From the NCBI RefSeq assembly GCF_003990975.1, contig NZ_RZJR01000008.1:62140-126139 (forward strand): DNA of 64,000 nt. The letters are read 5' to 3'. Each line of letters opens with the position of its first letter. The first letter of the stretch is position 1. This stretch comes from Cohnella sp. AR92. GTDB taxonomy: Bacteria > Bacillota > Bacilli > Paenibacillales > Paenibacillaceae. Shown one piece after another: positions 31,488 through 40,821 of this stretch. Made by a program: the position numbers and the translations under genes. The notes beneath the pieces were generated by a model. It searched no databases and was not told the origin of the DNA. It worked only from the letters and a program-made list of their open reading frames with translations.

Positions 31488-31523
31488 GACGCCTATGCAC
31501 CTCGATCGTTATGATATGATCTT

Positions 31524-31552
31524 ATTATCAGGTTGTCAGACAAGTTTTGCAA
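31524..31552 (-). promoter_or_regulatory. lutABC promoter with LutR-type operator
   Basis: -35 TTGCAA (31547-31552), 17-bp spacer and -10 GATAAT (31524-31529). The perfect 11-bp palindrome TTGTCTGACAA (31533-31543) fills the spacer, so a bound GntR-type repressor would block RNA polymerase. Confidence 0.8.
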
Positions 31553-31584
31553 GCGTTTTTTTATTACAAAACAGCTCCCGAAAA

Positions 31585-31624
31585 CGCCAAAAAACTTCCC
31601 TCGTGAGAGAGAAGTTCTTTGGCG
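31585..31624 (-). terminator. Terminator of the sugar ABC operon
   Basis: The imperfect inverted repeat CGCCAAA..AACTTC with GAAGTT..TTTGGCG flanks GTGA, with a T-run on the minus strand. It lies just after the mglC-type stop and before the lut promoter. Confidence 0.7.
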
Positions 31625-31643
31625 AATCTTCGGCCTAAGCCTA

Positions 31644-32660
31644 TTATTTCTTAGCCACGTACTTGCGGATGTCGAATGCGACCGCAACGACGATGATCAA
31701 GCCTTTGATGATAAGCTGCCAGTAAGGGCTGATCCCGATGAAGGTAAGGCCATAGTTGATGACGGTGAAGATTAGAACGCCGGCGATAATTCCTTTGACT
31801 CGACCGACGCCGCCCGTCGTGGAGACGCCGCCGACGACGCACGCCGCGATGGCGTCAAGCTCGTACATGTTGCCGTAGTTGTTCGTGGCGCCGCCGGTGC
31901 GCGCCGCTTCCAGAACCCCTGCCAGTCCGTACAAGGCTCCGGCGATCGCGTACAGCCACATGATATTCTTGGCGACGTTAATGCCCGAGACATGCGCAGC
32001 TTGAATGTTGCCGCCGATGGCGTACATGTTTTTGCCCAACGTCGTTTTGTTAAACACAACCCATACGATAAAGGCAACGAAGATGGCGATCAGCACGATA
32101 TACGGAAGGGAAAAATCGCCGCTGCCGATCGATCCGGTGCCCAGATGGCTGAAGTCTTTGCGCAATCCGCCGATAGGCTGCGAATTGTTCGGCGGCATAT
32201 CGAAGTAGAGCGAGTTCGCGCCGTATACCGCTACCATCGTGCCAAGCGTTGCAATAAACGGCGGCACGTGGAATTTCGAAACGATGAAGCCGTTGAGCAG
32301 CCCGACCAGCAAACCGATCGCGATGGCGATCAGAATCGGGATGATCATCCACATCTGCGGAAGATCCGGGAAGAAGCGGCTTCCGTAGTCCGACATCTGA
32401 AGCATGGAGGCCGAGACGACGGCCGTCAAGCCGACGACGCGTCCGGCCGACAGGTCCGTGCCTGCCGTAATGAGAACGAACGCGGCTCCGAGAGCAATGA
32501 TCAGTCTCGTAGACGATTGAATCAGCATATCCCGGAACGTCGTGATCGACAAGAAGTTCACGTCCATGACCGAGATCGCCAGAATCAAGACGATGAGCAC
32601 GAGCCAGATCGCGTTCTGAGAGAACATATTTTTTGCTTTTAACCCTTTGGTTGCTTCCAT
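31644..32660 (-). CDS. Sugar ABC transporter permease (MglC-like)
   Basis: A 338-residue BPD_transp_2 permease with about ten hydrophobic segments. Seen: FVLITAGTDLSAGRVVGLTAV, VPPFIATLGTMVAVYGANSLYFDMPPN and YELDAIAACVVGGVSTTGGVG, all characteristic of RbsC/MglC permeases. The insertion after the second of these is MglC-like, favouring galactose or methyl-galactoside. Last gene of the binding protein-ATPase-permease operon, 32 bases after the ATPase stop. A single permease gene implies a homodimer. Confidence 0.88.
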   Translation of the reverse strand: MEATKGLKAKNMFSQNAIWLVLIVLILAISVMDVNFLSITTFRDMLIQSSTRLIIALGAAFVLITAGTDLSAGRVVGLTAVVSASMLQMSDYGSRFFPDLPQMWMIIPILIAIAIGLLVGLLNGFIVSKFHVPPFIATLGTMVAVYGANSLYFDMPPNNSQPIGGLRKDFSHLGTGSIGSGDFSLPYIVLIAIFVAFIVWVVFNKTTLGKNMYAIGGNIQAAHVSGINVAKNIMWLYAIAGALYGLAGVLEAARTGGATNNYGNMYELDAIAACVVGGVSTTGGVGRVKGIIAGVLIFTVINYGLTFIGISPYWQLIIKGLIIVVAVAFDIRKYVAKK

Positions 32661-32692
32661 GGTGCTAAATTACCTCCTCTGAATCTTGGCGA

Positions 32693-34222
32693 TCAACCCG
32701 CCTGGGAACCATGCTGGGCGGCAAGCCGCATGATCTTCTCTTCGCTGGCCTCTTTGTCCTCGAGAATTCCGGTTACCCGGCCTTCCGACATCACCATAAT
32801 GCGGTCGGACATGCCCATCAGCTCCGGCATCTCGGAAGAGATCATGATGATGCTCTTGCCTTGCTTAGCCAGCTCGATGATGATCGAATAGATCTCGAAC
32901 TTCGCTCCGATATCGATCCCCCGCGTCGGTTCGTCGAGCAGCAGAATGTCGGGATCGGTGAGCAGCCAGCGAGCCAACAGAACCTTCTGTTGATTGCCCC
33001 CGGACAAATTCCGGATCAGCTGGTTGACGGAAGGCGTCTTGGTCTTGAACTTCTGCACGCCGTTCTCCGCTTCGACCTTCATCTTCGACTCGTTCAAGAA
33101 TCCGAACTTCGTCTTATAGAGCCCCAGGTTCGCGATCGCCGTGTTCTCGGTAATCGACAGCACCGGGAAGATCCCGGTAACCCGTCTCTCTTCCGTTAGT
33201 AGCGCGATTTTATTTTTCTTGGCGTCGCCAGGAGACTTGATATTGACTTGCTTGCCGTCCTTGAAGATGGCGCCCGACTTGATGGACCTTAGACCGAAGA
33301 GAGCTTCGACCAATTCGGTTCGCTGTGCGCCGACGAGGCCTCCGATACCGAGGATTTCTCCTTTGCGAAGCTCGAACGAGACGTCCTTGAACGAATGAGG
33401 ATGAATCGAAGTCAGCTTATCCACGCGCAGCATCACATCGCCGGGCTTGTTCGTGCGGGCCGGATATCGCTCGGACAGATCGCGTCCGACCATTCGGGTA
33501 ATAATATCGTCGATCGTCAATTCCGAAGCCTGCCAGGTTCCGACGTATTTGCCGTCGCGCATGATCGTCACATCGTCCGAGATCCGCAGAATTTCTTCCA
33601 TCTTGTGCGAGATGTAGATGATGGATACGCCTCTGGCGCGCAGCTTGTTGATAATGGCGAACAATTGCTCGACTTCATTGCCCGTCAGAGACGAGGTCGG
33701 CTCGTCCATGACGATGATTCTCGAATGGAAGGAGACCGCCTTGGCAATCTCGAGCGATTGGATCTTGGAGACGGACATCTCGCCGACCAGCTGCTTCGGA
33801 TCGATGGCCATGTTCAAATCTTCAAACAATGCAACCGTATCTTGGAGCATTTTTTTATGATCGATAAACCGGAGGGGAGCTACCCCCTTCATCGGGAATC
33901 TTCCGAGCCAGATATTCTCCATCACGCTGCGTTGTGGCACCGGATGCAGTTCCTGATGGATCATCGACACGCCGTGTCTGAGCGCGTCTTTCGAATTCTT
34001 GATGTCTGCCTTCCGGCCATCCAAAAAAATCTCGCCTTCGTCCGGCTTATAGATGCCGAACAAGCACTTCATCAGCGTCGATTTGCCTGCGCCGTTCTCG
34101 CCCATCAGAGCGTGGACGGTGCCGGGACGAACCTTAAGGGTAACGTTATCCAGCGCCTTGACGCCCGGGAACGTCTTCGTGATGCCTTGCATTTCCAATA
34201 AATAAGGATGCTGCTGTGTCAT
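32693..34222 (-). CDS. Sugar ABC transporter ATP-binding protein (MglA-like)
   Basis: A 509-residue tandem ABC ATPase. First domain: Walker A GENGAGKST, Walker B IIVMDEPTS, with the signature degenerate (MSVSKIQ). Second domain: signature LSGGNQQKVLLARWL and Walker B ILLLDEPTRGIDIGAK, with a degenerate Walker A (GLVGAQRTE). This asymmetry is normal for the RbsA/MglA family. Start ATG has AAGGGAGG upstream. It follows the binding-protein gene across a hairpin that probably lowers its expression. Confidence 0.92.
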   Translation of the reverse strand: MTQQHPYLLEMQGITKTFPGVKALDNVTLKVRPGTVHALMGENGAGKSTLMKCLFGIYKPDEGEIFLDGRKADIKNSKDALRHGVSMIHQELHPVPQRSVMENIWLGRFPMKGVAPLRFIDHKKMLQDTVALFEDLNMAIDPKQLVGEMSVSKIQSLEIAKAVSFHSRIIVMDEPTSSLTGNEVEQLFAIINKLRARGVSIIYISHKMEEILRISDDVTIMRDGKYVGTWQASELTIDDIITRMVGRDLSERYPARTNKPGDVMLRVDKLTSIHPHSFKDVSFELRKGEILGIGGLVGAQRTELVEALFGLRSIKSGAIFKDGKQVNIKSPGDAKKNKIALLTEERRVTGIFPVLSITENTAIANLGLYKTKFGFLNESKMKVEAENGVQKFKTKTPSVNQLIRNLSGGNQQKVLLARWLLTDPDILLLDEPTRGIDIGAKFEIYSIIIELAKQGKSIIMISSEMPELMGMSDRIMVMSEGRVTGILEDKEASEEKIMRLAAQHGSQAG

Positions 34223-34284
34223 TGTATAGCCTCCCTTGAATCCAACTCCGCATCCGATCGATCGATCGGCTAGCCAAGGAGCAA

Positions 34285-34312
34285 GGGGAAACGCCGATCA
34301 AAGCGTTCCCCC
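34285..34312 (-). terminator. Intercistronic hairpin between binding protein and ATPase genes
   Basis: GGGGAACGC pairs with GCGTTTCCCC around an eight-base loop. There is no long T-run after it on the minus strand. Such hairpins often protect the 3' end of binding-protein mRNA or attenuate read-through, giving excess binding protein. Confidence 0.65.
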
Positions 34313-34355
34313 TCGACTTCTTCAGCCGTTCTCTGTTTAAATGTCGCTTCCAGCT

Positions 34356-35354
34356 TTATTGAGTAACCTTCTGGTAAGGAACCCAGATGTACTTGCCGTC
34401 GGTGATGTCGTAACCGACATTTTCCTTCGTCGGAGTCTCGCCGGACGCCAGAACGCTTAGAAGGTTCACCGTTGCTTTGCCTTGGTTCTCCGCGTCGTTC
34501 AGAACCGTACCGAGCAGCGTTCCGTCCTTAAGCGCTTGCTTGCCGGCTTCCGTTGCGTCTACGCCGACTACCGGCATCTTCTTGTCGCCCTTGAAGTAGC
34601 CCGCTGCCTTCAAAGCTTCGATCGCGCCAAGCGCCATGTCGTCATTGTTCGCCAGAACCGCTTCGATCTTGTCGCCGTGGGATGCCAGGAACGCCGCCAT
34701 CTTCTCTTGGCCCTTCACTCGGTCCCACATCGCGGTGTCTTCCGCCAGCTTCTCGACCTTGATGCCTGCGTCTTGGATCGCTTGGATCGAGAACTTCGTG
34801 CGCAGCTCGGCGTCTTGATGGCCCGGTTCGCCCTTCAGCATGACGTATTGAAGTACGCCGTCGCCGTTCTTGTCCGCTTCCGGGTGGCTCTTGAAGTAAT
34901 CTGCGATAATCTCGCCTTGCATCGTGCCGGATTCCTCCGCCTTCGCTCCTACGAAGTACGCCTTATCCCACTTCGCCAGATCGTCTGCCAGCGGTTCGCG
35001 GTTCATGAAGACAACGGGAATGTTCGCCTTCTGCGCTTTATCGATAATGGTGCCGGCCGCCGTGCGGTCAACGGGGTTGATTCCCAGCGCCTTAACCTTT
35101 TTATTGATGAAAAGATCGACTTTATCGTTCTGCGTCGGCTGCGAGTTCTGGCTATCGACGACGTCGACGTTCAGCTTGCCGGATGCCGCCGAGGTAATGG
35201 AGCTGCGCACGCTGCTCATGAACGTGTCGTCGAATTTATAAATCGCCACGCCCGCCTTCGGCAAGCCGCCTTCGCTTCCGCCGTTCGAGCTGGAGCACCC
35301 GGCCGTTACTAGCGCTACCGCGCCGATTACCATTGCTGCCGTCATTTTTTTCAT
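34356..35354 (-). CDS. Sugar-binding lipoprotein of the ABC transporter (MglB-like)
   Basis: A 332-residue Peripla_BP_4 lipoprotein. Seen: signal sequence with lipobox VTAGC (Cys20), then the type I binding fold with ALGINPVDRTAAGTIIDKAQ, IPVVFMNREP and AVLANNDDMALGAIEAL, plus the MglB-like NGDGVLQYVMLKGEPGHQDAE. It probably binds galactose/glucose or a related aldose. ATG at 35354 is preferred, with GGGAGG 11 bases upstream; the longer start would put the Shine-Dalgarno sequence inside the gene. First gene of its operon. Confidence 0.88.
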   Translation of the reverse strand: MKKMTAAMVIGAVALVTAGCSSSNGGSEGGLPKAGVAIYKFDDTFMSSVRSSITSAASGKLNVDVVDSQNSQPTQNDKVDLFINKKVKALGINPVDRTAAGTIIDKAQKANIPVVFMNREPLADDLAKWDKAYFVGAKAEESGTMQGEIIADYFKSHPEADKNGDGVLQYVMLKGEPGHQDAELRTKFSIQAIQDAGIKVEKLAEDTAMWDRVKGQEKMAAFLASHGDKIEAVLANNDDMALGAIEALKAAGYFKGDKKMPVVGVDATEAGKQALKDGTLLGTVLNDAENQGKATVNLLSVLASGETPTKENVGYDITDGKYIWVPYQKVTQ

Positions 35355-35493
35355 TTTTCTAATGACCTCCCTGGAGACTCGTTTCATGATGATTTTCGTG
35401 TTGTTTTGCTTTGCTTGTTCATTATGGCCGATTCTATAACCGATTCGAACTTAAAATTCTGCTCATTTTCACGAAAATCCTCATCACTTTCGT

Positions 35494-36471
35494 CTATTGA
35501 ACGACTGGAAAAAGCAGCTTTTGATTTTTCAGCCAGAACAGGTTGTCCTTATCGATAATCGCCACTTCCATCTCCGTTCGTTCCGGCAATCGTCGCCCCT
35601 CGGCGGCGAAAGTCGCCTGCTGTAGACCGAGATATCCCATGTTGAACGGGTTCTGGACGATTAGCTTCTGGATATAGCCTTCTTGAAGCAGCTCCAGCAA
35701 TTCAGGTGAGCTGTCGAAGCCGACCAGCTTGACGCGATTCCGCAGCCCTCTTCTCTTCAGCTCGTCTGCCGCGCCAACGGTCGCATTCGTGTTTAACGCG
35801 ACGATGCCGTCCAGATCGTATTCTTCCAGCATCTGACCGGCGACTGTTTCGCAATCCCCTTCCCCGCAGGAACGGGCGGCGATCAGCTGCAATCCGGCGG
35901 CTTGCTTCGCCGCGAAGCGTACTCCGTCCTCCCTCAACCTGCCGTTAATTCCGCCCTCTGAATAGGCGAGCAGCCCGATACGTCCCCTCTCGCCGAGCAA
36001 GACATTCAACTGCCTGACCGCCTCCCGTCCGGCGGCCTCGTTGTCGATTCCGATATACGTCTCCGTCTTGCCGGATGTCAATCGGCTGTCGATCGCGATG
36101 ACAGGGATGCCCCTTCTCTCCGCTTCGTCCAGGAATGGCTTAAAAGCCTCGTCGTCATTCGCTGCTAGAACGACCGCATCCGGGTTCGACTCGAGAGCCG
36201 TCATGGCTTGAAGAACCTGCCGGGCTACATCGCCTTCGCTATCGGTCGCCACTTGATTCAGGGAGATGCCGAATTCCCTGACGGCCGCCTCGGCTCCAAG
36301 CGACACGTTCTTCCAATAATCCCCGTGGACCGTACGAACAATCATCTGAACGCCGGTCTCGCTCGGCTTCGCCTGCGGAACCGGCGGCTCCTCGGATAAC
36401 GCCAGATAGATCAGTACGAAGGCCGCGGCAGCCAGGCCCAATCGGATCGCCGTTCCGACCTTGTTATTCAT
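35494..36471 (-). CDS. Membrane-anchored sugar-binding sensor protein of a three-component system
   Basis: A 325-residue RbsB-type binding protein kept at the membrane by an uncleaved N-terminal helix (residues 8-26), with no lipobox. Seen: AVVLAANDDEAFKPFLDEAERRGIPVIAIDSRLT and the YIGIDNEAAGREA binding-cleft segment. Its start overlaps the kinase stop by eight bases. The response regulator-kinase-binding protein order next to a sugar ABC transporter parallels the clostridial XylFII-LytS/YesN xylose system, where the binding protein is a co-receptor. I infer that role here; the sugar is unknown. Confidence 0.75.
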   Translation of the reverse strand: MNNKVGTAIRLGLAAAAFVLIYLALSEEPPVPQAKPSETGVQMIVRTVHGDYWKNVSLGAEAAVREFGISLNQVATDSEGDVARQVLQAMTALESNPDAVVLAANDDEAFKPFLDEAERRGIPVIAIDSRLTSGKTETYIGIDNEAAGREAVRQLNVLLGERGRIGLLAYSEGGINGRLREDGVRFAAKQAAGLQLIAARSCGEGDCETVAGQMLEEYDLDGIVALNTNATVGAADELKRRGLRNRVKLVGFDSSPELLELLQEGYIQKLIVQNPFNMGYLGLQQATFAAEGRRLPERTEMEVAIIDKDNLFWLKNQKLLFPVVQ

Positions 36472-38218
36472 GATCTCCTCCCTCTCTTTCTCGGCTTTCG
36501 TCCAACACTGCCGGGATGCGGACGGTCACCTTTGTTCCGACCTCCAGCTCGCTGTCGAAGCTTAAGCCGTAGGAATGGCCGAAGTACAATTGAATCCGCT
36601 CCTGCACGTTACGAATTCCGACTCCCGAGCCGGTTACGCTTGACGCGACCCCCGCCTTCACTTCATTCAACCTCTGTTCCGTCATTCCGACCCCGTTGTC
36701 CTCGATCCGGAAGACGATCGCCTCTCCCTCCTTCTTGGAAGACACCGAGATATGCGCCCTGTCGATCGACGGTTCGATTCCGTGAAGAATGGAATTCTCG
36801 ATGATCGGCTGAAGGATCAGCTTCAGCGTCATGTAGTCGAACGTTTCCTCCTCCGTATCGAAGGAGAAATCGAATTTGTTCTTGAACCTCATCTGTTGAA
36901 TGATCAAGTAATGGCGGGCATGCTCCAGCTCGTCCGAGACCCTGATCAGACTCTTGCCCTTGCCGATGCTGATCCTAAACAGCTTGGATAATGAGGTGAT
37001 CGTCGTCACGACCTCTTCGTTCTTGTTCTTTCCGACCATCCTAACGACCGTATTCAGCGTATTGTATAGAAAATGAGGATTAATCTGCGCCTGCAGCGCT
37101 TCCAGTTCATGCTTGCGCTTGCTCTCCTGCTCGGCGACGATCTGCTCCATCAGCCGTTTGATCGTACGGATCATGATGTTGAACCGATTCGCCAGTTGCT
37201 TGATCTCGAGAGGCCCATCCTCGCCGTCTACCGGCACGAATTCGCCTCTTTCGACGCTTCTCATCGTCGCTTCGAGCCTCTTGATCGGACGCGAGATGCG
37301 GCGGGACAGCATGCCCGATAAGAGCGCGATGATGATCAGTATCGCGAAGATCATCTGTACCATCGAACGATTCAATGCCGCGCTCGTATTCAAAGCTTCG
37401 CTCAAGTAAGAGACGCCGACGACCTTCCAGCCGACGTTGCCTATGGATTGGACGCTAATCAGCTTCTGTTCTTCTCCGGTGCGGTCGATCGCGCTGCCGA
37501 ACGAGCTGAGCGCAAGCTCCACGTTCTCTTGCTTCAATCTCGCATAGATGAGCTGAAGCTGAGGATGATACACGATATTGCCTGCCGATTCGTCGAGCAG
37601 ATAGATATAACCTTTCTTCCCGAGGCTAACCCGATTCGACAGCTCGTCGATCCGATTGAAGTTGACGTCCATGAGGAGAACTCCGTCTTTCGGCTTCCCG
37701 TTCTTGACGAACGAGATACTCTTGCTGAGCGATACGACCCAACGGTACTGCCGGTTATAGAGATTCTGAACGTGCGGCAGCGAGATCTTCAGGTGGCCCG
37801 GCGTTCCGAGCGCATTCTCGTACCAGCTCTCCTCGGCGATCCGAAGCGAAGGCTTGAGGCTGACGTTCGGAAGATCCAGTTGGAGATGCCCGTATGAATC
37901 GAACAAGGCGACCGAAACGATATCCGCCCGGGTTGACATCATCGCTTCCAACTGTTCGCGCAAGGATGGCGACTCCACGCTTGCGCTCCGCCCGATCACA
38001 TGGTCCATCATGCCGAACACGTCGGAGATTCCTTGAATGTAATTTTCCAGATTATAGCTGACTTGATCGACGATCTGCTGGGAATTGCGGTAGGCGTTCG
38101 CCTTCGCCGTCTCGGTGAACCGACCGTACAAAGCCAAGGTGACAATGGCGATCATGAAGACGGCGAACACGGCGAACGCCACCGATAAATTTGCCTGCAA
38201 GCTTCGGCGCCGCATCAT
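36464..38218 (-). CDS. YesM-type sensor histidine kinase
   Basis: A 584-residue membrane kinase. Seen: TM1 (about 11-30), an extracytoplasmic Cache-type sensor (about 31-285), TM2 (about 288-303), HAMP (305-357), the His_kinase signature QINPHFLYNTLN with phosphoacceptor His382, and HATPase motifs IIENSILHGIEP and DNGVGM..GSGVGIRNV. Its ATG overlaps the response-regulator stop (ATGA), and its stop overlaps the binding-protein start. It likely signals through the upstream regulator to control the mglBAC-like operon. Confidence 0.9.
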   Translation of the reverse strand: MMRRRSLQANLSVAFAVFAVFMIAIVTLALYGRFTETAKANAYRNSQQIVDQVSYNLENYIQGISDVFGMMDHVIGRSASVESPSLREQLEAMMSTRADIVSVALFDSYGHLQLDLPNVSLKPSLRIAEESWYENALGTPGHLKISLPHVQNLYNRQYRWVVSLSKSISFVKNGKPKDGVLLMDVNFNRIDELSNRVSLGKKGYIYLLDESAGNIVYHPQLQLIYARLKQENVELALSSFGSAIDRTGEEQKLISVQSIGNVGWKVVGVSYLSEALNTSAALNRSMVQMIFAILIIIALLSGMLSRRISRPIKRLEATMRSVERGEFVPVDGEDGPLEIKQLANRFNIMIRTIKRLMEQIVAEQESKRKHELEALQAQINPHFLYNTLNTVVRMVGKNKNEEVVTTITSLSKLFRISIGKGKSLIRVSDELEHARHYLIIQQMRFKNKFDFSFDTEEETFDYMTLKLILQPIIENSILHGIEPSIDRAHISVSSKKEGEAIVFRIEDNGVGMTEQRLNEVKAGVASSVTGSGVGIRNVQERIQLYFGHSYGLSFDSELEVGTKVTVRIPAVLDESREREGGDHE

Positions 38219-39864
38219 CCGGAAATCTCCGGGAGCCCCGCGCGGTATTCCTTAGGCGTAACGCCGGCATACTTCTTGAAGCATAGTCCCAAGTAATTCG
38301 GGTCGGAGAACCCTACCCTGTCGGAGATTTCGAAAGTCTTCAGATTGGTCGTCCGGAGCAGCTCCATCGTCTTCTCCATGCGCAGCCGCAGCAAAAATGC
38401 CCCGAACGTCATTCGAGTTTCTTTTTTGAATAGGTTACTGAAGTATCCGGCGCTGATATGAAGATGCTCGCATAGGGTCGCCGTGGACAGATCGGCGTTT
38501 TGAAAGTTGCTTCTCGCATAGGAGATCGCCTCTTCCACGATTTGTTTGGAGGCGCGTTGCCGGCCGCTCGCGAGCCGATTCCTGAGCTTCAGGCACAAAT
38601 CGGCGAACCAATTTTTGGTCTCGTCCGCGCTTGTCAGCTTCCGGTACTGATTCAGAATGCTTGCCCCTCCGAATAGGTCGTCCGAGCCGCCTTGGACATC
38701 CTTCGTGAGTTTGAGGATGGCCGTTACCATCTCCAGCATGTACAGCTCGTACTCCTGAACCGGGACGTGCGCGCGAGCAATCTCCTCGAAGAGCGCGTCG
38801 ATCTCTTCGCGCAATTCCTCTTCCGACCCGACCTTTACGGCGCGCGTCAAGCTTCTCTCTTTCGCCTCGTCGAACGTAAGCGTCTTGCCGATCGGCTCGA
38901 GATCCCCGATATAGATGATCCGATTAATCCCGATGATTCTCCGGTAATCCAGCGCATCAAGCGCGGATTCGTACGACTCCTTTAAACCGCCGATGTCGCG
39001 AGCGAACGTTCCTACCCCTATCGTAACCGGCAGCTCCACGAACACCTCGATGCTTTTCAGAATTTCCTTCAGACCGTCTTGCGTCTCTTCCATCACGGGC
39101 GAAGCGTCCAGATGCGGGCTGGCCGTGAACAGAACGACCTGGTCCTGATGAATGAACGCCTTCCCCAGTCCTCTCTTGGACCAGATCTCGTCCGCGATGT
39201 TGCACACCGTGAACAGCATCAAATCGAGGTCATCGGACAGCTTCGGCCGCTTTATTCCGGAATCGACGTCCTCCGACTTCCCGTCCTCCTCCTTCGGCTG
39301 CACGCCGACGACGGATACGAGATACCCTTTCCCGTCGAGCTTAAGATCGTATTTCTCCGCCTTCTCCCGAATCGTCTTCAACGGCTGCCTTCGAGTAATC
39401 AAGGAAGAGAGGAACTTCTCCCGAATGATCGGGAGAGTCGTTCGATAGTGCTCCTGCAGAAGCTGGACATTGCTTCTTCTCTCGCGTTCTTCATCCATTC
39501 GACGAACGGATTCCCTAATTGCCGAGATCAATTGGTCATCCGAGAACGGCTTCAACAAGTAATCGTCCGCCTGAAGCTGAATCGCTTGTTTGGCGTATTC
39601 GAACTCGTCATATCCCGATAAAATCACTATTCTCGTTAGAGGGTACGTTTTCTTGACCCATTCGGACAGCTCCAAGCCGTTCATGTAAGGCATGTTGATA
39701 TCCGTAACCAGAACATCGGGTTCTTCTCTCTCGATGAGTTCCATCGCTTCGCGGCCGTTAGTCGCCGGCCAAACTTTCTCGAACCCGTAGCTCGCCCAAT
39801 CGATCTCTTCCAGAAGGCTTTCCGTCACTTCGGGCTCATCATCCGCGATCAATAGCTTGTACAT
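38215..39864 (-). CDS. YesN-type response regulator with AraC DNA-binding domain
   Basis: A 549-residue regulator: receiver domain at 1-120 (acidic pocket DD8-9, phospho-Asp55 in VTDINMP, Lys in YLLKPF), a long middle region (about 130-430) typical of large YesN proteins, and a C-terminal AraC pair of helix-turn-helices (LCEHLHISAGYFSNLFKKE; FEISDRVGFSDPNYLGLCFKKY). Start ATG has GAGGAGAG upstream. First gene of the regulator-kinase-binding protein operon. Likely target: the adjacent sugar ABC genes. A possible promoter (TTGCGT, TACTAT) lies about 50 bases upstream but is weak. Confidence 0.9.
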   Translation of the reverse strand: MYKLLIADDEPEVTESLLEEIDWASYGFEKVWPATNGREAMELIEREEPDVLVTDINMPYMNGLELSEWVKKTYPLTRIVILSGYDEFEYAKQAIQLQADDYLLKPFSDDQLISAIRESVRRMDEERERRSNVQLLQEHYRTTLPIIREKFLSSLITRRQPLKTIREKAEKYDLKLDGKGYLVSVVGVQPKEEDGKSEDVDSGIKRPKLSDDLDLMLFTVCNIADEIWSKRGLGKAFIHQDQVVLFTASPHLDASPVMEETQDGLKEILKSIEVFVELPVTIGVGTFARDIGGLKESYESALDALDYRRIIGINRIIYIGDLEPIGKTLTFDEAKERSLTRAVKVGSEEELREEIDALFEEIARAHVPVQEYELYMLEMVTAILKLTKDVQGGSDDLFGGASILNQYRKLTSADETKNWFADLCLKLRNRLASGRQRASKQIVEEAISYARSNFQNADLSTATLCEHLHISAGYFSNLFKKETRMTFGAFLLRLRMEKTMELLRTTNLKTFEISDRVGFSDPNYLGLCFKKYAGVTPKEYRAGLPEISG

Positions 39865-39924
39865 CGTACTCTCCTCGCCCGCTAATATCGGTTATAGTAT
39901 GTCTCGCGCGCTCCCACGCAACAG

Positions 39925-39953
39925 AAAAAAGCCGTCGAAATCTCGAACGGCTT
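39925..39953 (-). terminator. Terminator of the hemerythrin-FNT operon
   Basis: AAGCCGT pairs with ACGGCTT, with a TCGA/TCGA inner extension; it is followed on the minus strand by TTTTTT. It starts about 30 bases past the FNT stop. Confidence 0.85.
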
Positions 39954-39984
39954 CATGAATGCTATCGTATCGTCAGTCTGCTCG

Positions 39985-40782
39985 TCAAACAGATTTTTTC
40001 TCCTCGCTTTGCGGCCGCCCTCCTTCCGCGAACCAATATGCCGCTCCCACGAACAAGCCTCCTCCCGCGATATTGCCCATCGTCACCGGGACGAGGTTAT
40101 GGACGAGACCGACGAATGTCACCGAGTCCGGATGCGGAAGCAGCAGAGCAAGGGTCAGAGTCGTCATATTGGCGATGCTATGCTCGAACCCGGACGCGAC
40201 GAATGCGCACAGGCACCAGGCGATCGCCAGAATTTTGGCCGTTTCGCTCTTCAGTTGATAAGTGCACCAGATCGCCAGGCAGACCAGCCAATTGCACACG
40301 ACACCTCGCCAGAAAAGCACCTCGAACGGAAGATGCATCTTCTTGCCGGCGAGCGCAAACAGCTGGTGATCGGCCGAGATGCCTGCGAACGCGTCGGATC
40401 GCCAGACGATCCAGGCGAATGCCGCCGCGCCGGCGAAGTTGCCAAGCCAGCACCATAGCCAGTTGCGAGCGGCGTCGCTCCATGTCGTCCGCTTCGCCAA
40501 CGCGCCGACCGTCAGCACCATGTTGTTCCCGGTGAATAGCTCGGCGCCCGCGAACACGACAAGAATAAGCGCGATGCCGAACGACGTCCCGGAGACAAGC
40601 GGCGTCCACGGCGAATGAATGGCATACAAAGGCGCGGAGACGGACAGCATGAGCACGACCGCCATGCCGACATAAACGCCGGCCAGCGCGGACGACGCTC
40701 CGTAGCGTAAAGGATGATCGTCCAGCTTTCTTTTCTTGACGAGCGCTTTATCGATTACGGCCTCCAGTGCCGGGATATTCAT
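39985..40782 (-). CDS. Formate/nitrite transporter (FNT) family channel
   Basis: A 265-residue pentameric channel protein with six helices. Seen: the family segments GAELFTGNNMVLTVG and ASGFEHSIANMTTL, plus NLVPVTMGNIAGGGLFVGAAYW with the two conserved slit regions. The family moves formate, nitrite or hydrosulfide. Context favours nitrite: it follows a hemerythrin gene, and both lie behind an Fnr site. ATG at 40782 has AGGAGG upstream; the longer frame is rejected. Substrate is inferred. Confidence 0.88.
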   Translation of the reverse strand: MNIPALEAVIDKALVKKRKLDDHPLRYGASSALAGVYVGMAVVLMLSVSAPLYAIHSPWTPLVSGTSFGIALILVVFAGAELFTGNNMVLTVGALAKRTTWSDAARNWLWCWLGNFAGAAAFAWIVWRSDAFAGISADHQLFALAGKKMHLPFEVLFWRGVVCNWLVCLAIWCTYQLKSETAKILAIAWCLCAFVASGFEHSIANMTTLTLALLLPHPDSVTFVGLVHNLVPVTMGNIAGGGLFVGAAYWFAEGGRPQSEEKKSV

Positions 40783-40821
40783 GGCTGGCACCTCCTGTGC
40801 ACGCGGATTCAAGCCGTCCGA

